A stretch of 9,823 nt of DNA, from contig JAPLON010000069.1 of NCBI GenBank assembly GCA_026400695.1, forward strand, positions 11,860-21,682, read 5' to 3'. Position 1 is the first letter of the stretch. Every line of letters starts with the position of its first letter. The notes under the pieces are model-generated. The model did no database searches and was not told where the DNA came from. It saw nothing but the letters and a program-made list of their open reading frames with translations. Source of the DNA: Pseudomonadota bacterium. GTDB taxonomy: Bacteria > Pseudomonadota > Alphaproteobacteria > Paracaedibacterales > CAITNM01. This document shows positions 1 to 7,172 of the stretch, one piece after another. The translations under genes were made by a program, and so were the position numbers.

Positions 1-1445
1 TCACAAAATTCAGTTAATAATTTTCTAGTTTCTACGCGATTTTTTGTTGTTTCTGCTATTTTAAGAGCGTATTTCGATTGAGCTCCTGATTCCGCTGTGC
101 TTGCTTCAATATCTAATTGTCTAAGTTGAGCATCTATGGGTGCAAGCAGCTCATCTAATGCTGGATTGATTTTCCTTAACCCGATTAATTCCCCAACAAT
201 ATTCCTAAGTATTCGTTTACCTTTTTCATTGGAAAGTAGCGCTGTTAAATCACCTTGGGTATTAAGTATGACGTTAAATGCAGCTAATACACCAGATAAG
301 GAGTCCAATTGAGTTACACGTTTAATCAAAGCTATTCTTGAAGCATTTACATCCTCTTCAGCTTTGCTACGTATTGCAACTGAAAATTTTTGATATGCTT
401 CTAGTTGTTCTTGCAAACGGTCTGCTTGTCCTACGTCAGTTAACCTGATTTTTGCAATCTCTCTAGTTATTATGTCTATGAATTTTTTACTCTCCATGTG
501 CTCGCTGTTTAGTAAATATAAGCGCCTGGCTTCATCGTCTTCAGCTTGGTCTGTAATAGCACTAAGTATTTTATAACGTCCATTTCCTTCTGAAACTCCA
601 GCAAGCGGTCCGTCAGTTGGAATAAATAGACTGTGTGCACCACACATTCCGTCCCCCTCAGATCTGACAGCTTTAACAGTCAAGAGTGCATTTAACCCTA
701 AACTATCCAAAACATCAGCACCTAGGCTAAGTGCTACATCTCCTACAGCTCCAACTGCCTTGTCACCAAGTTTTGCTGTTAAATCATCAAAGATTTCGCT
801 ATATGTGTCGCCAAGAGTTTTGGCTCTAAATCCAGTCATTAACTCTGCTAGCTTGCCAGTTAAACCACCGGTGATTCTTGCATTGATAATTCTTTCAAGG
901 TCATCACCGCCAAGATACACTAAGTTACTAACATCCAAACTGTTACCAGCTTTTTTGAAAAGTCCGTAGCGAAGTTCGCGTTCTACTCTAATTTTCAAAT
1001 CAGCTACTGTTGATTTTTCGTTACAAAAATATTCTTGAGCTGCTAGAGAAAGAACTGTGAATGTGGTAATCTGTTCCATTTCAGCTGCCGTACGTGCTGC
1101 CTTGCTCATCCCACTTAAAAAGTCGTAAACAATTCTGTGTTGGCGAGCTTTGTTAGGTCCCCATTTTGTATTGAATGCATAGTATAGTTCTGTTTGCAAA
1201 TGGGCGTTAACCATTTCTACGATCTCTGCATCTGTGGCTACACGGGTAGGTGTAAGTAAAGCGGTAGTTGTTAATCTGGCAAGAGTATCTGCTGGATCTG
1301 TGTAACCAGTAGCACTAAATTGCAGAGTTCTTGCAACTATTGTCTGAACTTCTTGGTCTAGTGCTATTTCCACGGCTGCTGCTGGAAAAATAGTTTGTTG
1401 TAAACTTATGCATAAAAATAAGCTTAAAAATGTTTTAACTAACAT
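1..1445 (-). CDS. Secreted OTU-like cysteine protease candidate, 3' end beyond window
   Basis: The frame is open from ATG at 1445 to the left edge (481 codons), so the gene continues outside the window. Residues 1-24 form a Sec signal peptide (Lys4, Leu/Phe-rich core, Ala-Ala-Ala before the predicted cut). Residues 25-255 match no family I recognise and look largely helical. At 265-274 is DGMCGAHSLF, preceded by Glu-Gly; this resembles the OTU deubiquitinase active-site signature Asp-Gly-x-Cys followed by an aromatic/His-Ser/Ala-Leu helix, with C268 as candidate nucleophile. About 325-480 is charged and helical, probably coiled coil. The catalytic His/Trp-Gly motif of OTU proteases is not seen before the edge, so it must lie beyond it if the call is right. 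A possible Shine-Dalgarno AAGGA lies 14 bases upstream, rather far. An upstream in-frame TAA at 1494-1496 limits the start. Inference: a protein exported by an intracellular bacterium that may act on host ubiquitin. The gene is certain; the OTU call is tentative. Confidence 0.6.
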   Translation of the reverse strand, partial: MLVKTFLSLFLCISLQQTIFPAAAVEIALDQEVQTIVARTLQFSATGYTDPADTLARLTTTALLTPTRVATDAEIVEMVNAHLQTELYYAFNTKWGPNKARQHRIVYDFLSGMSKAARTAAEMEQITTFTVLSLAAQEYFCNEKSTVADLKIRVERELRYGLFKKAGNSLDVSNLVYLGGDDLERIINARITGGLTGKLAELMTGFRAKTLGDTYSEIFDDLTAKLGDKAVGAVGDVALSLGADVLDSLGLNALLTVKAVRSEGDGMCGAHSLFIPTDGPLAGVSEGNGRYKILSAITDQAEDDEARRLYLLNSEHMESKKFIDIITREIAKIRLTDVGQADRLQEQLEAYQKFSVAIRSKAEEDVNASRIALIKRVTQLDSLSGVLAAFNVILNTQGDLTALLSNEKGKRILRNIVGELIGLRKINPALDELLAPIDAQLRQLDIEASTAESGAQSKYALKIAETTKNRVETRKLLTEFC

Positions 1446-1589
1446 AATTTGAATACCAATCCTTGTGAACGGGTTCAGTATTGCAATCGATAGTTAATAT
1501 AAAGTTAAAGCGCGCAAAAATTTATTGCGACGTTATTTGCTATAAATATGGAGTGTAATTATGGTTGTTTTTGTAAGTATAGCTTACTT

Positions 1590-2306
1590 TTAGTCTGGAG
1601 TTTTGCATGGGCACTTTGCCCAATTTGCCATTAAATTATTACGGCTTGCAAAAATTATTATGTCATCGAATATGTTAGAATCAATGCGTTGCAAATTTTT
1701 GGTTGTGAAAACACCTGCCCTGGCAGCGTTTTCTTTTTTATGTTGGTCGTCACTATTTACTGTTTGAACTGTACCGTTATCTAAGTAATAGCCACCGCTA
1801 TTTCCGTGGGAAATAATTGCTACAGCAGCAAAGTCTGGTTCTGTAATGCAAGATTCTCCATCATTACGGTTGATGGTAAATTTTTCAGTTGCGATGGTCT
1901 TACAAAAAATTGTTTTAAGATCTGTTGAAATTCCTGGATCTTGTAAAAATAAAATACTTTTTGGTGTAAGACTTGGTTGCACAACATAGGTCATCCAATG
2001 GTGTTGTCCATCTTTTGCAGCTTTTTCAGAAATTCCTAAGGTCTGGTATGGTACAAAACCTACGCTTTTACCGGGTTGTGACTTTCCGTTTTTATCTTCT
2101 GCTGGGCAGGGTAGACGCGAGTTAGCTAATACGTACGCGCCTAAAGCCTCCATAATTTGTTCTTGATGTGTTGCTGTACTACGCGTTTGCTGCCAATTTT
2201 GTATTCTGCTAATTAACGGTACACCCATGTAGGCAATTACCCCTAATACACTTAGGGCAATTGCTACTTCCAGTAATGCAAATGCTCGAATACTTTTCTT
2301 CATCAT
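1590..2306 (-). CDS. Prepilin-like / pseudopilin protein with N-terminal methylation motif
   Basis: A 238-residue protein if started at the ATG pair at 2306/2303, which gives the short Lys-rich leader usual for prepilins: MMKKSIRA then FALLE. Cleavage by prepilin peptidase after Ala8 would leave Phe at +1 and Glu at +5, both canonical, although -1 is Ala rather than the usual Gly. A hydrophobic helix follows (about 9-33). The motif RLPCPA (64-69), Cys-containing patches and the C-terminal IFDDIIIFASRNNLM are typical of a group of proteobacterial type II secretion/type IV pilin-like proteins of 200-250 residues. Alternative starts at TTG 2333 or ATG 2327/2324 would add an unlikely MWHIIA extension; no start has a clear Shine-Dalgarno. 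No other pilus or secretion gene lies nearby, so it is an orphan minor pilin here. The membrane anchor and processing are well supported; the exact system served is unknown. Confidence 0.82.
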   Translation of the reverse strand: MMKKSIRAFALLEVAIALSVLGVIAYMGVPLISRIQNWQQTRSTATHQEQIMEALGAYVLANSRLPCPAEDKNGKSQPGKSVGFVPYQTLGISEKAAKDGQHHWMTYVVQPSLTPKSILFLQDPGISTDLKTIFCKTIATEKFTINRNDGESCITEPDFAAVAIISHGNSGGYYLDNGTVQTVNSDDQHKKENAARAGVFTTKNLQRIDSNIFDDIIIFASRNNLMANWAKCPCKTPD

Positions 2307-2435
2307 TGCAATAATGTGCCACATCATTTGCAAAAAGAGAATAGTTCTAGGTGTAGATTATGGAATAAATCAAACTTGCATACTTTGCATATGCGTAGCA
2401 CAATTAAGGTGTTAACTTAGTTGTGAAGAATCTCT

Positions 2436-3713
2436 GTGTCTAACTTTCCAAGTTCTAACCCCTCGAAAAATCTGTTAGCTGCTTTAATGTGTGGTAATAT
2501 GTTGGAGTATTTTGATTTTTTTATTTTTGCCCATTTTACGTTTTTGTTAGCTCCTAAGTTTTACCCACCAATCAACCCACTGTTTGATTCAATAGTCGCA
2601 GGATTTTTCTTTGCAATCGGCTTTTTAGCAAGGCCAATAGGTGGCTACTTTTTTGGGCGTCTTGCTGATTACTCTGGTAGACGTAGAAGTCTAATGTTTT
2701 CTGTGCTTGGAATGGCTATACCAACTTTATGTATTGGTTTGCTACCAACTTATACTGAGGTAGGTATAGTTGCGCCAATAGCATTAATTATTTGCCGTAT
2801 TATTCAAGGACTTTGCATGGGTGGCGAATTTACCAACGGTGGAGTTTTGTTGATTGAAAGCTATGGCTGGAAAAGGGCCGGTACAGTGGCTGGCTTTTAT
2901 AACTTTTCATCTGGTATGGGAAGTTTGCTGGCTATTGCTTGCGTTGCGGTGGTTAGTAGCCCTGGTATGCCAGAATGGTCTTGGCGTGTTCCATTTTTCA
3001 TTGCCTCATTTCTTGGGGTTGTTGCCTATTATTTACGCAGCTATGTTGGTGAAAGCCCAGTTTTTGAGCGTGAAGCTCAGATTAATCAAGCAAGTGATTT
3101 GAAGCTTTTGAGTGGTAAATACCGTAGATATTTTATTAGGGCATTTTTCACAGGTGCTGTTGCCGGAGTCTTTATTTGGATTCCTTTGAGCTTTACTTCA
3201 TTCTATATGACTAAAATATTGTTTATACCCTTACATACAGCAGTAAAAATGACCGTATTGGCGGTTATTCTCCATAGCTTGTTTACATGTATCTTTGGAT
3301 GGTTAAGCGACCGAGTTGGTTGGAAAAAAATGATGCTTGCTGGTTGTATTACTCAGATGACTCTTTTATACCCTGCATTTACTTTGTTGTACGATCAACA
3401 ATTTGTTATGTTTCAGATACTTACGGTTATTCCAGCGGCAATGGCTTATTCGGTGGTGCATCCATTAAGTTCATTCCAGGTTCCAGCATTGCTACGTGGA
3501 CGTTTGTCTGGATTCTCATTTTCTGCTGGAATGTGTATTTTTGCAGGCCTAACTCCAGTGATTACGGGTACGCTTACCCAACTTATGAATGGTAGTTTGT
3601 TAGGTGTTGCAGCTTATCTTTTGTCTATTTCAGTTGTAGGTGGATTGGTAATTTATAGACTTTTTCAAGAAAAAACCACACTTGAAAAAATTGAATATCG
3701 TATGGTCGCCTAG
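2436..3713 (+). CDS. MFS transporter, metabolite:H+ symporter (MHS) family, ProP/KgtP-like
   Basis: A 425-residue inner-membrane protein with about twelve hydrophobic segments. Family hallmarks: GNMLEYFDFFIF (20-31) at the start of helix 1; GRLADYSGRRRSL (74-86), the MFS loop 2-3 motif; RIIQGLCMGGEF (121-132), the MHS 'RxxQGxxxGGEF' signature; WSWRVPFF (181-188) and ESPVF (206-210) around helix 6; and the repeat-half copy GWLSDRVGWKKMM (288-300). The family imports proline, betaine, alpha-ketoglutarate, citrate and similar solutes by proton symport; the substrate cannot be told from sequence. Start is GTG at 2436, because an in-frame TGA at 2424 excludes earlier starts; GAAGAA five bases upstream is a weak ribosome site. 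The gene diverges from the pilin-like gene and ends at a hairpin, so it is probably monocistronic. Several ProP-like paralogs are common in intracellular alphaproteobacteria, consistent with scavenging host metabolites. Confidence 0.93.
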   Translation: MSNFPSSNPSKNLLAALMCGNMLEYFDFFIFAHFTFLLAPKFYPPINPLFDSIVAGFFFAIGFLARPIGGYFFGRLADYSGRRRSLMFSVLGMAIPTLCIGLLPTYTEVGIVAPIALIICRIIQGLCMGGEFTNGGVLLIESYGWKRAGTVAGFYNFSSGMGSLLAIACVAVVSSPGMPEWSWRVPFFIASFLGVVAYYLRSYVGESPVFEREAQINQASDLKLLSGKYRRYFIRAFFTGAVAGVFIWIPLSFTSFYMTKILFIPLHTAVKMTVLAVILHSLFTCIFGWLSDRVGWKKMMLAGCITQMTLLYPAFTLLYDQQFVMFQILTVIPAAMAYSVVHPLSSFQVPALLRGRLSGFSFSAGMCIFAGLTPVITGTLTQLMNGSLLGVAAYLLSISVVGGLVIYRLFQEKTTLEKIEYRMVA

Positions 3714-3724
3714 GTTTATCTGCT

Positions 3725-3765
3725 ATTTGTGCAATTCTTTGTAGCCAGCGAAGTTTTGCACAAAT
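3725..3765 (+). terminator. Long hairpin after the MFS transporter gene, probable terminator
   Basis: ATTTGTGCAA (3725-3734) and TTGCACAAAT (3756-3765) are perfect 10-base inverted arms. Inside them, after a two-base internal loop, CTTTG (3737-3741) pairs with CGAAG (3749-3753) with one G-T pair. The structure begins 12 bases after the transporter stop, where a terminator is expected. It lacks a clean U tract (only a T-rich stretch follows), so it may instead be a 3'-end processing or RNA-stability element. Confidence 0.5.
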
Positions 3766-3886
3766 TCTAATTCATTTGCCATTAAGCTTTTGAGGAATAT
3801 TACACAAGCCGATGGGAATTATTTTGTTATTTGTGGTTGGAAAGAAGGCGCACTATATTAAGCCAATAATTAGCACTTAAACAAGC

Positions 3887-3915
3887 TTCACTGTATGAGA
3901 TTAGGCTGATAATAT
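3887..3915 (+). promoter_or_regulatory. Possible sigma70-type promoter for the deacetylase gene
   Basis: TTCACT (3887-3892) and TAATAT (3910-3915) are separated by 17 bases, each matching four of six consensus positions; GATAAT at 3908-3913 is an alternative -10. The start codon at 3944 lies 28 bases downstream, and the preceding transporter gene ends in a hairpin, so a promoter is needed about here. Consensus match in AT-rich DNA is weak evidence. Confidence 0.3.
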
Positions 3916-3943
3916 ACGCATAGTAGTTATACAAACAATTCCC

Positions 3944-4957
3944 ATGATTCGCTTTGTTACAGCCTTAATAATTATTACAACAAACTTAATTTTTGCTGGT
4001 GAAATAGCGCTCACTTTTGATGACCTTCCATGTAATCAAGATGAATCAGCTGCAAAGCAAATGGAAATTAATCAAAAAATTTTACAAGCCTTAGCCAAGT
4101 TTAAGGCTCCAGCTATTGGCTTTGTGAACGAGGGAAAACTTTACAAAGATGACGAAGAAATTGCAAAATCGGCGATTTTGAAATTATGGGTAGATCATAA
4201 ACAACCTCTGGGTAATCATACCTACTCTCACCAATTTCTAAGTGGCACAGATGCCAAAGACTTTCAAAACGATGTCATAAAAGGTGCTGCAGTTTCTAAA
4301 AAATTAATGAGCGATGCTGGGCTTAAACACCAATATTTTAGACACCCATATCTTGATACAGGCACCACACCAGAAATACGTAAAGATTTTGAAACTTTTT
4401 TAAAACAAGAGGGTTACATTGTAGCGCCGGTAACAGTTGATACAGATGACTGGAAGTTCAATCAGCAACTATTAGAAAACCCACACAATAAAGATAAAAT
4501 AATTGCTAAATATCTTGAGCACACCCGCGCCAAGTTTGATTTTTACAAAGGAGCATCGTTCAAGATTTTTGGAAGAAACATTAAACATATTTGGCTGCTA
4601 CATACGAATTTAATTAATGCCTATGCCATGGATGATTTGTTAAAACTTGCAAAAGAGCTAGGCTACGAATTTATAACTTTGGATTATGCCCTAGAAGACA
4701 AAGCCTACGCTGAACCAGATAATTATTATGCACCCTTTGGGGTTTCTTGGTTATATCGCTGGGATTTCACCCGTGGCAAAGTTGTAGATTGGTCAAAAGA
4801 TCCAGAGCCAGACAACAACCCGTTCATAGGCACAAAAAGTTTAACTTTCACTGATAAGTCTAGGAATTGCAGTATTCCTGTTGAACTTTACGTAAGCGGT
4901 GAATCAAAAGGTAAAGCAGAAACGGGTATTGTGAAGTTACCTGTTGGTGATTATTAA
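3944..4957 (+). CDS. Exported polysaccharide deacetylase (NodB-homology, carbohydrate esterase 4)
   Basis: A 337-residue protein with a signal peptide (1-18, ending IFA) and a NodB-type catalytic domain. All motifs are visible: TFDD (24-27, general base Asp and metal Asp), NHTYSH (91-96, metal His pair 92 and 96), RHPY (133-136), DTDDW (166-170) and LLH (218-220, catalytic His). It should be a metal-dependent enzyme removing acetyl groups from N-acetylated glycans such as peptidoglycan or chitin-like polymers, in the periplasm or outside. The deacetylase part ends near residue 296. Residues 299-336 look like the opening beta strands of an alpha/beta hydrolase (SLTFTDKSRN, KLPV), and the rest of that domain continues in the +1 frame from 4944. 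The last residues Gly-Asp-Tyr are therefore a frameshift product, not a native C-terminus. The catalytic domain looks intact. No Shine-Dalgarno is evident before the ATG. Confidence 0.88.
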   Translation: MIRFVTALIIITTNLIFAGEIALTFDDLPCNQDESAAKQMEINQKILQALAKFKAPAIGFVNEGKLYKDDEEIAKSAILKLWVDHKQPLGNHTYSHQFLSGTDAKDFQNDVIKGAAVSKKLMSDAGLKHQYFRHPYLDTGTTPEIRKDFETFLKQEGYIVAPVTVDTDDWKFNQQLLENPHNKDKIIAKYLEHTRAKFDFYKGASFKIFGRNIKHIWLLHTNLINAYAMDDLLKLAKELGYEFITLDYALEDKAYAEPDNYYAPFGVSWLYRWDFTRGKVVDWSKDPEPDNNPFIGTKSLTFTDKSRNCSIPVELYVSGESKGKAETGIVKLPVGDY

Positions 4958-5210
4958 TCATGAAGACTTTTCAGATTGCATCTCAATTGCCAATAATATT
5001 GCAGCACAAGGTTATTTGGTTGCCATTATTAAGCACCAGTTAGATGAAAACTGTATTGAGAACATACTTTTTGTAATTAGTGAACTAAAGAAAATTGAAC
5101 CAAACTTAGATTTGGAAAAAGTAGCACTTACAAGAAGTTCCAAAGAAGACTGTATTTCCACCAAGTTTGCAAAAATGCACCCGGAATTGGTTGCGAAAGT
5201 AATATCTTAA
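4944..5210 (+). pseudogene. Decayed alpha/beta hydrolase domain, once fused to the deacetylase
   Basis: The frame reads VIINHEDFSDCISIANNIAAQ and on to KMHPELVAKVIS, about 88 codons, overlapping the deacetylase end by 14 bases. Removing one G at about 4943-4944 would join KLPV directly to VIINH, restoring the usual 'PVVIINHG' beta strand and oxyanion region of an alpha/beta hydrolase. Further damage is visible: the oxyanion His-Gly is His-Glu; the loop between IIKHQL and ENILFVISELKK looks shorter than in the family; the nucleophile elbow expected as Gly-His-Ser-x-Gly-Gly reads Arg-Ser-Ser-Lys-Glu-Asp; and translation stops soon after, before the catalytic Asp and His. Bases 5213-5251 in another frame read SGINSQPDTQHV, which may be a scrap of the C-terminal catalytic His region. 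An independent expressed gene is unlikely. The family comparison is from memory, not from an alignment. Confidence 0.7.
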
Positions 5211-5286
5211 ATTCAGGAATTAATTCACAACCAGACACTCAGCATGTATGATTTAATATAAACGCTTTAAACAAGAACGGGAAAGT

Positions 5287-6084
5287 ATGAAAAAGTGGCT
5301 ATTGTTGATAGGCCTATTTACAATTACAAACGAAAATTTTGCATCCAATCCCCCTGAAGAATACTTTTCAACTAAACGAACCCCAATAAATCAACATCAA
5401 ATTGAAGAAGATGCTCTTTTTAAGGACAGAAAAACCCTAATTATGCCTGAAGCAAACGCTTTAGCGGAACAACTTATAATTTCTATTCCTTACTATGCAT
5501 CCGTATTGTACGCACTATCTGATACTGGCAATGCCTTAGACCTTGGCAGATTTGGAGTTGCTTTCCCACTTGGCTTAGCCATAGCTGATTGGACTTCTGG
5601 TGTATTTCATTATTTTCTTGATAGAGGAAATCCTTACACAGCTCCTTGGCCATTCATTGGTGTTATCAGAAGCGCTCATTACCATCACAAGCACCCTAAT
5701 AGTTTTAATGAACCACCATTTTGGACATTAGCAAAGGAAGCACATCTTTTCTCGCTTATGACTACCCCTGTTATTTTCGCATTACTTTCCTTAGATTATA
5801 AATTTTTAGCACATACGATGAATATCTCAGCAGCCATAGGATCTCTTGGACACCTTCCTCATGCTTGCGCTCACGGACGATATAGAAACAACCCTGTTGT
5901 GAATCTATTGCAAAAAACCGGAATTATATTGAATAAGAAGCGTCATACGGAACATCACAAGGGTGACCATGACTCTGCTTATTGTTTAATATCTGGATTA
6001 GGAAACTATGTTATGGACCCAGTTTTATTATTTTTAAAAAAGACTCAGCAGTTTTTTTTGCAATGCTGGAAAAAAGAAGCTTAA
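5287..6084 (+). CDS. Membrane lipid desaturase, PEDS1/CarF/Kua (TMEM189) family
   Basis: A 265-residue membrane protein with the histidine pattern of the lipid desaturase domain found in plasmanylethanolamine desaturase (animal PEDS1/TMEM189, Myxococcus CarF) and plant FAD4. In order: an N-terminal hydrophobic leader (1-19); a membrane helix ending in ADWTSGVFHYFLD (100-112; family form ADFxSGxxHWxxD); HYHHKHP (131-137; family FREHHxxP); HLPHACAHG (189-197; family NQIHKWSH-like); and KKRHTEHHKGDHDSAYC (217-233) followed by ISGLGN (235-240), closely matching the family's HHRIHH...YCITTGWLN. These histidines would hold a di-iron centre. The family makes the vinyl-ether bond of plasmalogens from plasmanyl lipids using oxygen, or desaturates acyl chains next to the headgroup. 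Length fits the family (about 260-290). It begins 76 bases after the decayed hydrolase and seems to be its own unit; GGGA six bases upstream is a weak ribosome site. Family is confident; exact substrate is inferred. Confidence 0.82.
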   Translation: MKKWLLLIGLFTITNENFASNPPEEYFSTKRTPINQHQIEEDALFKDRKTLIMPEANALAEQLIISIPYYASVLYALSDTGNALDLGRFGVAFPLGLAIADWTSGVFHYFLDRGNPYTAPWPFIGVIRSAHYHHKHPNSFNEPPFWTLAKEAHLFSLMTTPVIFALLSLDYKFLAHTMNISAAIGSLGHLPHACAHGRYRNNPVVNLLQKTGIILNKKRHTEHHKGDHDSAYCLISGLGNYVMDPVLLFLKKTQQFFLQCWKKEA

Positions 6085-6146
6085 ATTTTGAATTGAGAAA
6101 TTAACCGCTTCATCGTAAGCTTACTCAAATTTGTAGTATAAACTTT

Positions 6147-7172
6147 ATGGAATCAAAAATTAGAAACAGCTTACGTGGTCTAGTGTTACCAGGCACCACT
6201 TTAGATGCCTTAAGCATTTTAGAGCATATCAAAATTGATGCCACCAAAGCATTTTTAGTGTTTCACATGCCAGACAATTTTGCAGCCGTAGACCCTACTT
6301 GGGAACTAGCAATTCAAAATGCTTGTGAAAAAGTTTGTAATCTTCCAATTCTAATTACATTTAACCGCCATAACCAAATACCACCTCGAGCCACCTCTGG
6401 CATTAATGGTGTGCACCATGTTATAGCCGTAGCATCTGGTAAAGGTGGCGTTGGTAAATCATCTATATGTTTAAATTTAGCTCTGGCTTTACAAAAACAA
6501 GGGCTAAACGTTGGCATTCTTGATGCTGATATTTACGGTCCATCACTACCTACCATGACTGGAGTTTTTGAAAAACCAAAAACAACTTCTTCAAAGAAAC
6601 TAATCCCACACCAAAAATTTGGCTTAAAGCTTATGTCCATGGGATTTATGGTACCAAAAGATGCTGCAATTATATGGCGGGGATTAATGGTACAAAGTGC
6701 GATTGGGCAAATGTTAGCAGACGTAATTTGGGACGAAGGTAACACACCATTAGATGTATTATTAATCGATATGCCACCAGGCACAGGTGACGTTCAATTA
6801 ACCATTGCCCAAAAAGCAAATTTGTCTGGTGCCATAATTGTGGCAACTTCCCAAGAATTGGCTTTGATTGATGCACGTCGTGCCATTAAAATGTTTGAAA
6901 AGGTTAATATCCCAATTCTTGGAATAGTAGAAAACATGAGCAATTTCTTATGTCCTAACTGCAAAACCACTTCCCATATTTTTCCAAAGCAAGGCGTTAT
7001 CGAAGAATGCAGTAAACAAAGTATGCCGCTACTTGGCGCAATTCCCCTAGACATTGCATTCCGTGAATCAGGAGATGTTGGGGAACCCTTTTTAGAAAAA
7101 TACCAAGATCACCCAATTAGCCAAATCTTTAACCAAATGGCAACTACCATAAAGGGCCAGCTACATGCCTAA
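6147..7172 (+). CDS. apbC: Iron-sulfur cluster carrier ATPase, ApbC/Mrp family
   Basis: A 341-residue cytoplasmic P-loop ATPase of the Mrp/NBP35 type, which binds a 4Fe-4S cluster as a dimer and passes it to target apoproteins. The deviant Walker A is GKGGVGKS (98-105) with both lysines; the switch region is LDADIYGPSLP (125-135); Walker B is LLIDMPPGTGD (205-215); and the cluster-binding Cys-Pro-Asn-Cys is at 269-272 within MSNFLCPNC. Residues 1-75 correspond to the MIP18-like (DUF59) domain, but its usual Asp-Pro-Glu and Pro-x-Cys motifs are not recognisable, so this domain looks diverged. The stop overlaps the prmA start by eight bases, indicating a two-gene operon. No Shine-Dalgarno precedes the ATG; a TATAAA box lies only four bases upstream, so the message could be leaderless. 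Long antisense frames across this gene are shadows. Confidence 0.95.
   Translation: MESKIRNSLRGLVLPGTTLDALSILEHIKIDATKAFLVFHMPDNFAAVDPTWELAIQNACEKVCNLPILITFNRHNQIPPRATSGINGVHHVIAVASGKGGVGKSSICLNLALALQKQGLNVGILDADIYGPSLPTMTGVFEKPKTTSSKKLIPHQKFGLKLMSMGFMVPKDAAIIWRGLMVQSAIGQMLADVIWDEGNTPLDVLLIDMPPGTGDVQLTIAQKANLSGAIIVATSQELALIDARRAIKMFEKVNIPILGIVENMSNFLCPNCKTTSHIFPKQGVIEECSKQSMPLLGAIPLDIAFRESGDVGEPFLEKYQDHPISQIFNQMATTIKGQLHA

Noticed and set aside
760..969. Small plus-strand open frame inside the OTU-like gene
   Set aside because: It is antisense to a continuous 481-codon frame with a signal peptide and has low-complexity Ser/Leu content; a shadow.
1513..1529. CGCAA/TTGCG inverted repeat upstream of the OTU-like gene
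   Set aside because: Five-base arms of this kind are expected by chance; no convincing promoter geometry around it.
1573..1587. GTAAG/CTTAC hairpin near the end of the pilin-like gene
   Set aside because: Only five base pairs, and on the minus strand it is followed by A residues rather than T, so it does not qualify as that gene's terminator.
2854..3595. Two alternative-frame open frames within the transporter gene
   Set aside because: The transporter frame holds all MHS motifs in order; the others are shadows.
4935..4960. Programmed ribosomal frameshift joining deacetylase and hydrolase
   Set aside because: No classic slippery site or stimulatory structure is evident, and the hydrolase half has lost its catalytic residues, so nothing useful would be gained.
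6314..7054. Four overlapping minus-strand open frames across apbC
   Set aside because: apbC is unmistakable on the plus strand; the antisense frames have no domain and no ribosome site.
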